Of a DNA stretch of 64,000 nucleotides, positions 25,201-35,017 are shown piece by piece. A program made the translations under genes and the position numbers. The stretch's first letter is position 1, and each line of letters starts with the position of its first letter. Where the stretch lies: the NCBI RefSeq assembly GCF_015706575.1, contig NW_024037057.1, forward strand, positions 949,501 through 1,013,500, in the 5' to 3' direction. The DNA is from Patiria miniata (taxonomy: Eukaryota > Echinodermata > Asteroidea > Valvatida > Asterinidae). The notes beneath the pieces were generated by a model. It had not been told where the DNA came from. It saw only the letters and a list, made by a program, of their open reading frames with translations, and ran no database searches.

Positions 25201-27124
25201 ATTGAGCATGAGCGCTTTGGCTTTATAAACATGACGTAAACAATTGAAAAATGACCGGGTATGTTTGCTGCCACCATCGTCTCAAAAGTCTCCCATTAAG
25301 AGTACATTAACAAACTTTATGGTTGATTAGATTATGCTCCCATAACAAATTGTTTACAGCTACATATTTTGTAATCTTCAGTGCATATATTTTCAGCGTT
25401 TTTGTTTATTTTATAATGCATGTGTATCTCAGATTGATGAGGACTTCCAGCTTCTCTTCAAGGAGCAGGCTGGCAATTTTACAGCAAGGTGGGAGATGGT
25501 GGCGCCAAAGCTATTAAAACAAATACAGCTAGACTGCTGTGATGACACAGCTGTGCGCCTTGTAGCAGAGCTGAATAATCCAAAGCTTATATCTGGCCAA
25601 GATGATGATGATGATGAAGAGGATGCCGACTACTCCCCAGCCCCAGGTTAGTTTCACACTCTTTATTCTAATGCTGTTTTTGGCATAATGTTTGACACAT
25701 TACGGGGGTGGTTCAATATTTTAAGGAAATGTTGCAGTCCACCGTACACCAGGCGCAGTTCTAGGGGGGGGGCTGTAGCCCCCCCAAAATTGTGTCTAGT
25801 CTCCCCAAAATAAATTCCGTAAAAAAAAAATTGCATTAGCAAAAAGAAGGATTGTGATGTACATGCGAACGGTCTCCCCCTAAAGAAGAAATAGCCGTGA
25901 CAAGGGTGCATTAATTAATATAGTGTGAATGATTTAGGAAATATGAAATAACCGGTCAACATTTCAGCACGCCTCCCTGGAAAAATTCTGGATCCACCGT
26001 GCTAGCCCCCCCCCCCCAAAAAAAAATTGGTTCTAGAACCGCGCCTGCCGTACACCTACTGTATGTGACCGCCCTAGCACCAGTCATGAGTTGGCTCATG
26101 GGATAGCCCGTTTAGAGTGGCTATTACTAAAAAAAGGCTGATCAAGTAGCCCAGGTTATGTGTATATAAGACTGGAACATCCCCTTGTCAGATGGGCATG
26201 TCAAGAGGGACTACAGCAGTATGTATTTTGCTAGATATCGCTTGAAGAAAGTTTGTCATTTTTTGTGGTATCCGCCATCTATGTAGCGATGTTATTAAAG
26301 CATTTATCTATGCACTCCTCTTTATTATTCCATGGTTGCTAATTCTTTGCAGAGGACATAGCTGCAACGGTGCTTGTCATGCTGCCGATGCTGCTAACAC
26401 CAAGAACAGTGGCTACTGGGAAGGGGAAAAAGTGGAAGCCAAGCATAGCTGAGGGACGGAGAGCCTTCATTGATCTGAAGAAGGTATGGTACCATTGAAG
26501 ACAAAATTGTTTTATTTGGCTTCGGATAGAATGTATGCGACATGTTAAATACCACCATGTAGCATGGACAGGGTAACCCTTAACAAACATCAAGCTGCAT
26601 GGAATTGAAAACTTGCGGTACTTTAACTGCTAGTCCAATGCTTCTACAATGTACATGTATGCATGTACATGTATGTGAAGCTTGCTGACTGAAAACTTCC
26701 ACCTATTTCAACAGTTTAAAGTTTCCAATGTGATAATTTAATGAACCTTGCTTTTCAGTGTGGAACAGACCTTGCTGGCTACATCCAGAAGAGGGATGAG
26801 GAGTGCCGAAAGAGGGGAGTTACCAGGCAGCCACAGGTCCTGATTCTTGGCAACACAATACTTGATGCCAAGGAGTTTTTTGTGCTTTACAATGATGTTT
26901 TCTATGAGGTGGAATCCCTTGTGAAGGCAGTGGATATTTGTTTCAAGGTATTCTTTGTGTTCAACGCGCAGTACCCCTCAGAGGCTACCGATATATGGAC
27001 TTTCGTTCAGAGAGGCATTTTTGATATCCAAACTCCCTATGATGTCGTGACTCCACGGGTCAGGGAGCTTTTGGGACAAATCTCAACTGCCATCACAAGG
27101 GATGCCGCCTCTAGTAACCCTTAA
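19264..27124 (+). CDS. SAM-domain accessory protein of the CMC element (SAMD3-like), ten coding exons
   Basis: Exons read as 19264-19330, 20128-20240, 23137-23319, 23454-23599, 24184-24268, 24518-24689, 24825-25024, 25433-25646, 26353-26483 and 26759-27124. All phases join, giving about 558 aa. The first two exons form a SAM domain (about residues 1-60: LTEWGIENMIDRF, then EIDQESFLILDEDLIRDIF). A Ser/Thr/Pro-rich linker follows, then a conserved region (YEDKLTLSRASRVKLVQITV; FYTPGKGKVPATGYIEERL), an acidic run (QDDDDDEEDAD) and an alpha/beta C-terminal part ending before TAA. The first intron uses a GC donor (GAG|GCAAGT). The second donor, AAG|GTTTTT, is weak and its intron holds the transposase ORF. 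Proteins annotated SAMD3-like in animals share this layout. A TnpA-like DNA-binding role is inference. The ATG at 19264 was chosen as the first in frame after the acceptor at 19243. Confidence 0.8.
20241..20279 (+). other. Single-stop junction between SAM exon and transposase ORF
   Basis: If the SAM exon is not spliced at 20240 it continues ten codons (VFDSILSDLL) to TGA at 20271. AAT and the transposase ATG at 20277 follow in the same frame. The two coding regions are thus one stop codon apart. Confidence 0.85.
20277..22811 (+). CDS. TNP2-like CMC transposase with two C2H2 zinc fingers
   Basis: An 844-aa uninterrupted ORF. Residues 5-26 and 37-60 form two C2H2 fingers (C-x2-C-x12-H-x4-H and C-x4-C-x12-H-x4-H). 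An acidic linker follows (about 65-110). The core from about 330 contains VSGDNLG (Asp399), CRFC (419-422), TPDVMHDFLEG (Asp486, His489) and RFEAKHNFF (Glu656). The DVMH block and the later HYMTHYP...GPIVRFW region resemble plant CACTA TNP2 and its adjoining DUF4218. The Asp/Asp/Glu assignment to catalysis is inferred from conservation. The ORF is flanked by the SAM exon (ending 20240) and a strong donor TTTAG|GTAAGT right after the stop (22817). It may therefore be an alternative exon of the same transcription unit. Confidence 0.88.
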   Translation: MGYTCFKCKKEIPRVSQMRWHLRTMHNVISDDEIFMCYQDGCMRTFSRYSSYRKHLLQLHPECEEAVIEQDNNDGDGINAYESDIEIGNETPDEQDDGVDSSMVDATEWSVHDEHGVCKPAAAFIAKLRASGSMTMHNADMVVENSSSIVKDIVEHLHKFTQMKLKSVAENPEDLNNILDEVQSKFELHEQPFHGLTSQYMENKYFVREGSLIMPQEIVLGHRIEQQNHRISGVTTQVVKCDTMSYVPLQAVLKNFLELPGVWEAIQQNKSKNDGVLRDFHDGQYYKSSALLSQPNCISLGLFNDDLETTNPLGTHTGVHKLGFFYYIVKELPAAYNSLLVNCHLLQIYYSADRKKYGFSRILDNIVDELQHLHKEGMEICVNNTKIHVAVALGQVSGDNLGMHGLFGFAESFAANHPCRFCIIHKEMMQTTYFEKRGLLRDRASHEQHVKDVAQDPTLVSETGVVGPSKLNDLKYFHHTENYTPDVMHDFLEGICPYELKHILKAIIQEKKYVTLDTLNERIRSFNDGFSDSGSKPAEISINSINSVDGTVKQKASEMWCLMRVLPLMLGDIIPEDDDHWELLISLCEIMAVVFAPAISSEATFFLQHQIADHLDLFKELFPQKRLLPKQHYMTHYPRCIRLVGPIVRFWAMRFEAKHNFFRRLSHIVCNFKNICKTMAMRHQLAQCYRIYSNAHISSRALEIGSGSVTVLANVENSAIISELLNCGLYEDIYSAKWVKYNGIVYRPGMGIVLGVDTESETPHFGNILYVYVLDGVVHFIVELWHTQYFDRHVFAYCVRKVEPLMLRHTSPKIILDSQPVHFRSSNQQGNEDFYIVMKHKPWY
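22812..23136 (+). other. Intron between transposase ORF and SAM gene exon 3
   Basis: It opens with a consensus donor at 22817 and ends at the ATATTCAG acceptor before 23137. Nothing else was recognised. Confidence 0.5.
23690..23995. repeat. Probable dispersed repeat in an intron of the SAM gene
   Basis: A GTTTGTTTGTTTGTTGGTTGG microsatellite-like start is followed by AACAAGATAACTCAAAAAGTTATGG-type sequence and, further on, a run of 14 C. The style is that of short interspersed repeats. Ends and family could not be fixed. Confidence 0.4.
25750..26047. mobile_element. hAT-like MITE nested in a SAM-gene intron (298 bp)
   Basis: Inverted ends CAGGCGCAGTTCTAG and CAGGCGCGGTTCTAG (reverse complement of the right end) are flanked by an exact 8-bp duplication CCGTACAC (25742-25749 and 26048-26055). 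Eight-base duplications and CAG-type ends are typical of the hAT superfamily. G and C homopolymers lie just inside both ends. There is no coding capacity. It sits between exons 25433-25646 and 26353-26483. Confidence 0.88.
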
Positions 27125-28283
27125 AGGAAACATGCAACATAATTTTTCTGACTTTAATACACGTATATCAAAAACTATAACTTTCCACCTCCTTCGTAGC
27201 AGTAAAAGTGAGAAATTTCAATATTTCAACACATATTTTTTTTCAAACTTTTCCTTCATTTTCTTGGAGTAAATTCCACCTTTTACTTGTTTTATCATTA
27301 AACAGCTTGTTTGTACAAAAGTAATGGCCAATATTTTCAAAACCTTTTTGTGGGTAATTTTGAAGGACTAATTTTTGTGTTGTTCGATGCACTTTTGAAA
27401 AGGAGTACCCTGTGTGACAAAAGTAAAAGAACGCTTTCTTAAATGTAAGGATTTCCTAATAATAAAACAGCTACCACTTTCTTGTCACTTCCAATGAAAA
27501 CAAGTAACAAGATGAGCTGATTTTTCTCTGCATGTTTCCTTTAAGACATACCGTGTACTTTTTCTTTAATGGGGTGGCAGTGACAAAGCTGTTTCAAGAT
27601 GACCATTTGTGGTATTAAACATATTTAAGGATTTCTGAAAATTTTGGAAGGTCATTTTTCACAATGAGTGGATAACAAAAAGATATGATATAACAATAAC
27701 TTAAAAGGAATTTACAACATTCGCCTTTGCTGCAATTGTTTCACCTTTTGGGCTTGTAGATGCTGGGAAAACCACGGAAACCAATCATGTTTTTGTTTCC
27801 TGACCCCCTTAAGAATAAAATAGAGCAATTAATAGACTTTTGAAAATTCTAAGGTAAAGAGAATCAGTCAAGAAGGCTTTAACCCCTTCATATGTGTGAC
27901 TGTGTAATCAATTGCAACGAAAGTGCGGAATAACTATAAATATGAAAAAGTGCATGGGAGCAGTTTTTGAAAAAGCTAGTTTTTTTCCAACGCTTGTCGG
28001 CCGATCAGCATTGGAAAAATACTATTTTTCTTGAAGATGTCAGCATACTGGGAGCCATGATTTTACAGAATGCTTTAGACTGTCATTCCCTAACAATCCA
28101 TTGAGATATTCCGTGGTAATTTGATCATTTTGTTGTTTATGTTGGCAAATGTTGTGTCGATTGTAAATGTGCGTACATGCATGTACTGATATTCTTTGAA
28201 ATAAAACCTACAAGCACAGGATGAATCACAGCAATCATGTTGGTCTATTAAATCTTTTTGTTCTGTAAACAAATTAAACCACT
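27125..28283 (+). other. 3' region of the CMC element
   Basis: AT-rich non-coding DNA after the SAM gene stop. AATAAAA near 27460 and 27826 could serve as polyadenylation signals. No ORF or RNA gene was recognised. Confidence 0.5.
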
Positions 28284-28996
28284 TGGCAACTTTAACCAAT
28301 AAGATTGGTCACTCCGACGACCAATGTAATTGGTCAAACTTAACCCTTAAATATTGGTCATTCAAACCAATGTAATTGGTCAAACCTAAACAATAATGTT
28401 GGTCATTTCAACCAATGTAATTGGTCAAACTTAACCAATAATATGGGTCATTTCCAACCAATGTAATTGGTCAAACTTAATCAATAATATTGGTCATTCC
28501 AAACAATGTAATTGGTCAAACTTAACCAATAATATTGGTCATTCCAAACAATGTAATTGGTCAAACTTAAACAATAATGTTGGTCATTTCAACCAATGTA
28601 ATTGGTCAAACTTAACCAATAATATGGGTCATTTCCAACCAATGTAATTGGTCAAACTTAACTAATAAGATTGGTCATTCCAACCAATATAACTGGTTAT
28701 CTTTACCCAATGATATTGGTTGTTTTGACCAATATGTGATGGTTAGTATTCCAACCAATGTCGGTTGGTTGGAAAATTAACCAATCAAGATTGGTGATAG
28801 ATTGGTTAAAAAAATAACCAATCTTGATTGATTAAATAAACAACCAAGATATGTTGGTTAGTTTTCTGATCAATATGGATTGGTTAAAAAAGCAAACCAT
28901 TTCAGATTGGTTATTTTAACCAATAGATTGGTTGGACACATATCTACCAACCACATTGGTTGAATTTGACCAATATATTGGTTATTTCAACCAATC
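28284..28996. repeat. Right subterminal repeat array
   Basis: Tandem units of roughly 48 bp built on AACCAATGTAATTGGTCAAA and AATAATATTGGTCATT recur, then give way to irregular ACCAAT/ATTGGT motifs near the terminus. The motif is the same as in the left array but the spacing differs. Confidence 0.92.
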
Positions 28997-29009
28997 TGTT
29001 TTTAGAGTG
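28982..29009 (-). repeat. Right terminal inverted repeat of the CMC element
   Basis: It ends GTTTTTAGAGTG, the exact complement of the left terminal 12 bp. It is followed by the duplicated TG and then array sequence. Confidence 0.93.
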
Positions 29010-29576
29010 TGGGTGGTAATCTAAGATATTTACAATACAAGAAATTGGAACTGAACCTTATTAGGTCGGTTAGAACACTGTTTGAAAAAAAACTCATATT
29101 GTGCAGGCAATCATACATATGAGATATCAGAAACACCTGTTTCACCTGGATATATGAATACAGTTCCTAACTCTGTTTAATTTAGCTGATGTCGGTCCAC
29201 GCTTGTCATATAAATGGCTGAATATTCAGCCATCTTCCAGCAATCTAATGTTAGAAAGTTTAAATATATTTTACTGTGAATACAGTTGTGCATCCGTTAT
29301 ATCAGAAACACTTGTTTCACCTGGATATAGCGATTCGGTTCCTAACTTTGTCTTGTGCAGCTGAAGTCCGTTATTTAGGTTTTTCACTTATAAAGTGGAT
29401 AAGCACATTAGTATTAATATAAGTGAAGACAATTGTGCATCTGGTATATCAGTATATGTTTCACTTGGATTTACGAATTAAACTCTGTTTTATTAGCTGA
29501 TGTCAGTTTATTGATTTTCAGCTAGGGTTGGATATCCATCCGCTTTCTGGCAATCTAAAGTTAGAAAGAATCTTAC
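29010..29576. repeat. Remainder of the array unit split by the transposon
   Basis: The sequence resumes the 2180-bp unit at the base where unit 7 was interrupted. It matches the I-type class (GGAACTGAACC). Similarity to the array drops just inside the c exon that begins at 29577. Confidence 0.9.
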
Positions 29577-29864
29577 CATACACCTCGACATCCCAAGCAC
29601 AGTAGTCTTCATTCCCAGCCGCATCTGTAACCAGGTAAAAGAAGGTGTGGTTACCAATGCCTAATACCACAGCGTCCCCGACGGTCCACGTCATTCCATT
29701 AGGCTCACTGGAGTTAGGACTCAATTCCGTGACGATAACTTGGAACTCGCCCGAGTTGTCTGAAGCGACGTAGTCATAAGGAAAGACCACAGTGGCGTTT
29801 GGTTGGCCTGGGTCGGTTGGGAATGATCTACTACGTGGGCACGAGATGACAGGGTTTTTAATAT
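29577..29864 (-). CDS. HYR exon c, module 3
   Basis: 288-nt phase 1-1 exon starting DIKNPVISCPRRSSFP. It differs from the array c exons at several residues (FPYDYVASDNSGEF, GNHTFF, AAGNEDY) and so marks the edge of the homogenised array. The next exon downstream in the transcript is the unit 7 e exon, across the 13.4-kb intron that holds the CMC element. Exons d and e expected here are absent. Confidence 0.87.
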
Positions 29865-30145
29865 CTAGGATAGAAAGTAAAACAAGATAAAGCCAGCCAG
29901 TTTATTATATTCAACAAAAATCTGTGAGTTTCTTTGCTTCATTTCAATGAATTATTTATGTAAAAGTACCAAAATGTATACCTAGCTTCGAAGTTTCCGC
30001 CTACTGAAGTAAATTTTGTTCACTCTTCAAAGAACCGAGCCGAATTTAACCTGTCCAAAATTGGGTTTCTATGGGTAAGTGAATATGTGGAAAACGATTC
30101 CATAATTTAAGATATAACGCATTTTTAAGCTTTGTGCACACTTAC

Positions 30146-30379
30146 CTACTACATATATTTCAAACTCGCACATGGCGGTGTTGGACGCAGAATCGTTGGC
30201 GATGCAAGACACTTGGTGAACACCAATTTCCAGCTGATTGGGGATTGCTGAGCATTCTACAGTCGCTGCTATATTATCACTTGCCGTTGGTGCACTTGGG
30301 ATTGCAGAGGTATAATTCTTATCAGGGTCGGTATATAAGGTAACATTCTCACAGTTATCAAATACTGGAGACTCATTAT
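30146..30379 (-). CDS. HYR exon b, module 3
   Basis: 234-nt intact exon (NESPVFDNCENVTLYTD...CEFEIYVV), phase 1-1, acceptor TCTAG and donor TAG|GTAAGT. It is one codon longer than the b exons of the other modules (SAPTASDN against SATASDN). This is the functional form of the exon that is broken in the array. Confidence 0.87.
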
Positions 30380-30584
30380 CTAGAGAAAAAAATGAAATGG
30401 TTAATTCACTGGAAAGAGAAAGATGCGCTTCATTCGCTGAGTGGGCTGTCAAAAATGAAGTCATGAATCAGAGCTAGTCATGTCACTACATATATTGGCG
30501 ATTACACAATGCATTTATAAGTAATTTTCTTCGCAGTGCCACGAAATTGAAAAGGGTGCCATGTCTTCAGTGTCTTCGGCTTAC

Positions 30585-30875
30585 CGGTAACTTCAAACGT
30601 CCATGCGCATGTTGCTTGGTTCCCGGCATCATCGGTAGCTATGTAATGAACTGTTTGCTCATTGCTGTTCATTGGCGGAGGGAATGTGGAGTTTTCACCT
30701 ACTCGCCACATGACACCCCCGCTGGACACCAGTGGGTCGACGTCACTGATTGTGACAGTGAAACGATTGAAGTATGGATCGGAACTGGTGACAGCAGGAA
30801 ACACCACTTCAACTTCGCCCATTCCTTGTGCAAGCGTGAACGAGTCGGGACTTGGACATGTTATGTTGGATGGAG
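30585..30875 (-). CDS. HYR exon a, module 3
   Basis: 291-nt exon (APSNITCPSPDSFTLAQGMG...CAWTFEVTG), phase 1-1, acceptor GACGAAG and donor CCG|GTAAGC. A full HYR domain with sequons NIT and NST. The overlapping plus-strand ORFs are shadows. Confidence 0.87.
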
Positions 30876-32156
30876 CTTCGTCAAAAAAAGAAGGAGCAAA
30901 TACACGATTAATAAATGCTTGACTTTCGAAGAAGACCTTCATTAAAAATGTTTTCATTTTGGTATTGCTTCGCAATTAACAAAGAGGATGAGTGTTTGTG
31001 AATTCAAAGTGTTTGTTTCTGTGTCATTCTTTTGAGACCAAAAACACATTCAAGCGTTTCTATGGTCTTCGAATGTCAACATTAAGAGACCAGACTGCCA
31101 TGCTGCCTACCATTTCAACCTGCATACAATCATTTGGCCATTGCAAGAAATCAGTTCACCTCAGCAGGGAGAAAGTGTGGATGAAATGTCATCTGACTAT
31201 TCAACCACTTGAAAACAAAATTAAAAAGGGAGTGACTAACCTGTTAATTGTCAACCTCATAGTCTTTCGTTACAGAGAATCCTAGTGGCTAAACCTCCTG
31301 TGGTTTGTCACTTAATCCTTTGCCTAATCCATCTGTTTCTTCCCTCATCCTAATTATCATCTCCTCTTATCTCCTATTCAGCTAACACTTAATGAGCTAC
31401 AACACTCCTTTATATCCATCCCCCAGCGTCATCCCTTCCGTCTGAATCCCGTCGCTTTGACACTACCTACCCCACACCCGTCGGTTCCCTGTTATGCTCC
31501 ACACCTTATCCTTTCCCCTTTGATTTTTACCTATCCCTGTGCGCCTATTTGTCACCTACATGTTTTTTCTCGGATCACTGTCTAGAAGGAGGTCTAGAAG
31601 AAGGTCTAGTTAAGACTGGACAGTCTTAACACTATCACTTGTTTCTCTTGATTAAATGCTTGGTGAATAAATGCATTGCAATGACACCTCTTGCATGCAA
31701 TGTATTTTTGTTCATGCCATCCTTGAAAAATCACTTTTGTGTCTAATGAAACCTTAGTTGCAAATTTTATCTTGCCATTTTCAAGGGTTTCAAGTGTGTT
31801 TTGGTGACATTTTTGTTACTAAACTACAAAATTTCCATATTTTTGAACGAAATTTTTCGATTAGAAAATTTTGAGTTCACAATTTGAACATGATACCCCC
31901 AAACAGTGTCCTTCTGAAATGACTTCACAGCAACAGCGCCGGGTTGTCCAGGAAAAGTATGGACCATTTTTAAAGTTTTAAGAAGTGCACATTTCCATAT
32001 AATTCACTCAGACGGGATGATCAATAGTTTTCGTATTTATCCTCTAAGAGGAGTAAAATGTTGCACAAAGTGTTTTCCTCAGAGAAAATTATCGCATCGA
32101 CCCTTTAAGCTCAAGAAATTTTCTTGGGATTCAATTGTGTCTGCGCAATAACTCAC
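30876..32156 (-). other. Intron between F5/8C and HYR a, module 3
   Basis: No exon was found. A C/T-rich stretch on the plus strand (about 31310-31570) is the only compositional feature. The intron is shared with 43106-44465. Confidence 0.6.
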
Positions 32157-32295
32157 CTTTACAGCCTAAGACCTCAAACCGTAATGAAGGGTACCCTTCG
32201 TACTCTATGACCACAATCCGGATAAAACGAAGCACGGTTGGTACGTAAAACAGATGTCTATTTGGTGTGTTTGCATCCTCGTTCCCAAAATATTC
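32157..32295 (-). CDS. F5/8C domain 2, C-terminal exon, module 3
   Basis: 139-nt exon, phase 0 in and phase 1 out. It encodes EYFGNEDANTPNRHLFYV, then RFIRIVVIEYEGYPSLRFEVLGC, the classic F5/8C ending with the RFIRI strand and the final Cys. It joins the 34078-34442 exon upstream. Confidence 0.88.
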
Positions 32296-33262
32296 CTTCA
32301 GAAGGGTAAAGTAAGAGGAAGAATTCATGACTTAAGATTGTATCCACATAAAGCGGGTTGAGCAGCAAGATAATCTCTAAGCATCAAATCCGTCCCTTAT
32401 GTAAACAACACAATATATTTTGTTCACTGATATCTTATCATACTACTTTCAATGATATTTTGATAAATTCCCACTTTCAACCTATCTCACTATGGCCGAC
32501 ACTTGTTAGTGCATACCAACATTATGAAGTAGCTGTTAAAAAATTGCCTTTACCAATCCCCGTATCGCGTGCTGCTTAAAGTTGTTTCATGTGCAACAGT
32601 TTCGATTTTTTCTGTTCATAAATATTCAACCTCAATGTTACGTTTAAACCAATATAAATTTACTTTTTATAGCACCTCCAACCCTCAGAGAAAAGTTCAG
32701 GTCCGCCATCCCAGCAGACTGGCTCCCGGTCAGTACATTATCGATACTCGTTGTGGGCGGGGTGCCAGCCCACCTTGTTGTGGGCGGGGAGCCAGCCCAC
32801 CTTGTGTGCACGGAGTTATTGTTGGGGCACTTTTTGTAAATTCAAAATTTGTATAGTATTTGTTTCAATAACTCACTGTGTGCAATTTTTTTCTTTCAAT
32901 GTCTCATTCAAAAGTGAATGAAAAAGAAATTTAGAAATATAAATACTTTTCAGTTTATGAAACTCAACAAAAAACGTGGAGGCTACTTTAATTCGGGCGA
33001 TTCACGATGTAGTGTGCCACCAAGAGTTTGCCACGGAGAGTTCTTTTTTTCCCAGTGTATTGTGAGAGATGGTCGACAAATTCGCAGCGCGGGACATTTG
33101 AAATTGTTAGTTTTTCCGGTCAGGGGTTTCGTAAGCGTATGATTCGAGGATCTGTTTGCCCATTTCTTTTCTAGTTATCAAATGCTGTTTTTTGTAAGGC
33201 GGCAGAATGCTATGCCCCAATCTATGACGTATTAGCTCAAGTTGTCTACCAACACTCATTCA
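32296..33262 (-). other. Intron inside F5/8C domain 2, module 3
   Basis: It contains a short duplicated GTTGTGGGCGGGG...CCAGCCCACC motif at about 32750-32802 (also at 45060-45112). No other feature was recognised. Confidence 0.55.
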
Positions 33263-33886
33263 TAAATACCTAAGACAGTTTACGCATTCCTATTGGTCGA
33301 GAGCTCGTCACGTGGCCGGTCTTAAACGGATGATAAAGACATGGCTAGCTGGTCTTAAACACTTTTCCAGTGTCACTATAAAATGTGAACTCCTAAAAAT
33401 CCAGTGCCTCTTATCGTTTCATTGGTTGAACGTTCACAATCCTCACGTAGGCATGCGCAACACTACCAGGGAGTCAGAATTTTAAAGTTCTAAATTCTAA
33501 ACGCAACGCGCCAGGTGCGTTCTGCGCGACATCGCGCAGAACATGATACGCGCGCGTCAATGTCCATAAAAGGATTGTTTACATCTTACTCGCCAGCTGA
33601 ACACTCCATTATTGTGCAAGAGGGATGTTTCAAAAAGCATAAAGTGAATTTGTTGAACAAAATCGGAATGTTTTGAACGAATTATATGATTTTTTCTTAC
33701 CGAAAAGGTATTTATGAATGGGAATAAATATGTGCTCCGTCGGTATTTATCACTCTGTTTAAGACCACTTAGAGTCTGGGTGCTGATAATTACCCTCGCC
33801 TCCGGCTCGGGTAATTATCAGCACCCAGACTCTAAGTGCTCTTAAACAGAGTGATAAAAACCTCCGAAGCACACATTTATTCCCTT
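33263..33886. mobile_element. 624-bp insertion ending in a large hairpin, unique to copy A
   Basis: Copy B reads straight across this site (ACTCATTCAAATGAGCC near 45541). In copy A the ATTCA is duplicated at 33258-33262 and 33887-33891, giving a 5-bp target duplication. The left end has no matching inverted terminus, but the last ~170 bp form a long inverted repeat. No ORF. Class unknown. Confidence 0.8.
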
Positions 33887-33890
33887 ATTC
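33716..33890. repeat. Long imperfect hairpin with ~80-bp arms
   Basis: The arm 33716-33795 is nearly complementary to 33809-33890 around a 13-nt loop. The inner ~40 bp (ACTTAGAGTCTGGGTGCTG, GATAATTACCC) pair almost perfectly. Confidence 0.9.
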
Positions 33891-34077
33891 AAATGAGCCA
33901 TGTTTTGTCGACCGTAAACTTGAAAAATGGACTCTCCGTTGCAAACTCTTTGTCGCCCGAATTGCATTGTAAATCGCCCGAATTGCTTGAAGACCACTAA
34001 TTGAAGAGTTTCTGTTATACCACGAAAAAAAATATCGGATTATCCATAGTTTGTGATGAAAGTTCCACCCGACTTAC

Positions 34078-34442
34078 CATTGTTCTCTCCTTTCTGGTCA
34101 TAATTGTCATCCAATCGTCAGTACTGTTGACCTTGTAATCCACTCGGAATTTGGTCACCCATTCCATCATGGCCGGATCGCTATGGTTACCGCCTTGGAT
34201 GAGGACGCCCTCTACCCGCAATGCCAGTCCAAGGTCCACGGCCAGCCAAGGTTCGTCATCTGTGTTGTTGGTTGCAGGGCACCACCCGCCTAAGGTTGTG
34301 CCGTCATTGCCGTGACCAAAATTCAGCCGGCCGTTAGCGGGGAGACAGTCACTGTTATTGAGGTCGCTTCGCCAACTTGAAGCTGAAAAACTGGAGTCGG
34401 GCACACTCCCATCTTGTACACCCAGTGGCTGAAAGCACACAT
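34078..34442 (-). CDS. F5/8C domain 2, N-terminal exon, module 3
   Basis: 365-nt exon, phase 1 in and phase 0 out at ATG|GTAAGT. It starts DVCFQPLGVQDGSVPDSSF and continues with GRLNFG, GGWCP, EPWLAVDLG and EGVLIQGG...MEWVTKFRVDY. This covers the first two thirds of an F5/8C domain, including the first Cys and the W-x-x-VDLG core. Confidence 0.9.
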
Positions 34443-34599
34443 CTATTTGAAAAGTGAGTCAGGTTACATGTTGAATCAGTAGCAGAAGATTTTCTAATTA
34501 TTTGGGTTATAGCATCAGGTATGTTGATTAGTCGAGACACACCACATGAAATCAGCTATTTTAGCTCTTTTCGTGTTTTTACTGAGCGATCCGGAGGTG

Positions 34600-35017
34600 C
34601 ACTCTTAAAACATTGGTTTACAATTGGTTGGTTAAAAAAGTTGGTTAAAATTTCAACCAAAATTGTGTGAATGTTACCAATTTGACCAATGCTGGGTACA
34701 TGTTACCCAACGTTGGGAAAAATGTGTTCATTTTTTAACCAACTTTTTAAGTTGGTTAAAAACTGTTGCGCTGTTCACCTTGAAAACCAACGGTTGGTTA
34801 ATATTACACATATTACACAACCTTGATTAAACCTAACCAAGTTTCACAAACGTTGGGTTAGTTCAACTATTTTTACTAACCGTTGCTTACCAAGTCAACA
34901 GCCCAACAGTTGGTTAAAAATAAAAGGTTGGTTAAACAATGAGCCAATTTTACCAAACGTTTGGTAAAATGTACACAACGTTTTTACCAACCAAATTTAA
35001 CCAGTGTTGTGAGAGTG
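34600..35017. mobile_element. Short CACTCT-ended element rich in TTGGTTAAA motifs (copy A)
   Basis: Ends CACTCTTAAAACATTGG and CACTCTCACAACACTGG are inverted. A 2-bp TG lies on both sides. The body is full of TTGGTTAAA and ACCCAACGTTGGG motifs. It is non-coding and shared with 46266-46756, so it is older than the module duplication. Confidence 0.82.

Larger units (their letters stand above)
16314..29009 (+). mobile_element. Autonomous-looking CACTA/CMC-type DNA transposon (12,696 bp)
   Basis: The ends are inverted repeats starting CACTCTAAAAAC, 28 bp long with two mismatches. The target sequence is known from the other array units (TTATGGTGGGTGG). Here it is split as ATGGTG|element|TGGGTGG, a 2-bp TG duplication. 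Inside are long subterminal arrays of ACCAA/TTGGT motifs at both ends, an intact TNP2-like transposase (20277-22811) and an intact spliced SAM-domain gene (19264-27124), both on the plus strand and so antisense to the host gene. CACTA elements are known for CACT ends, subterminal repeat arrays and two gene products. Plant CACTA elements usually make 3-bp duplications, so the 2-bp duplication may point to a Mirage-like or animal EnSpm branch. Intact ORFs suggest a recent insertion. Confidence 0.93.
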
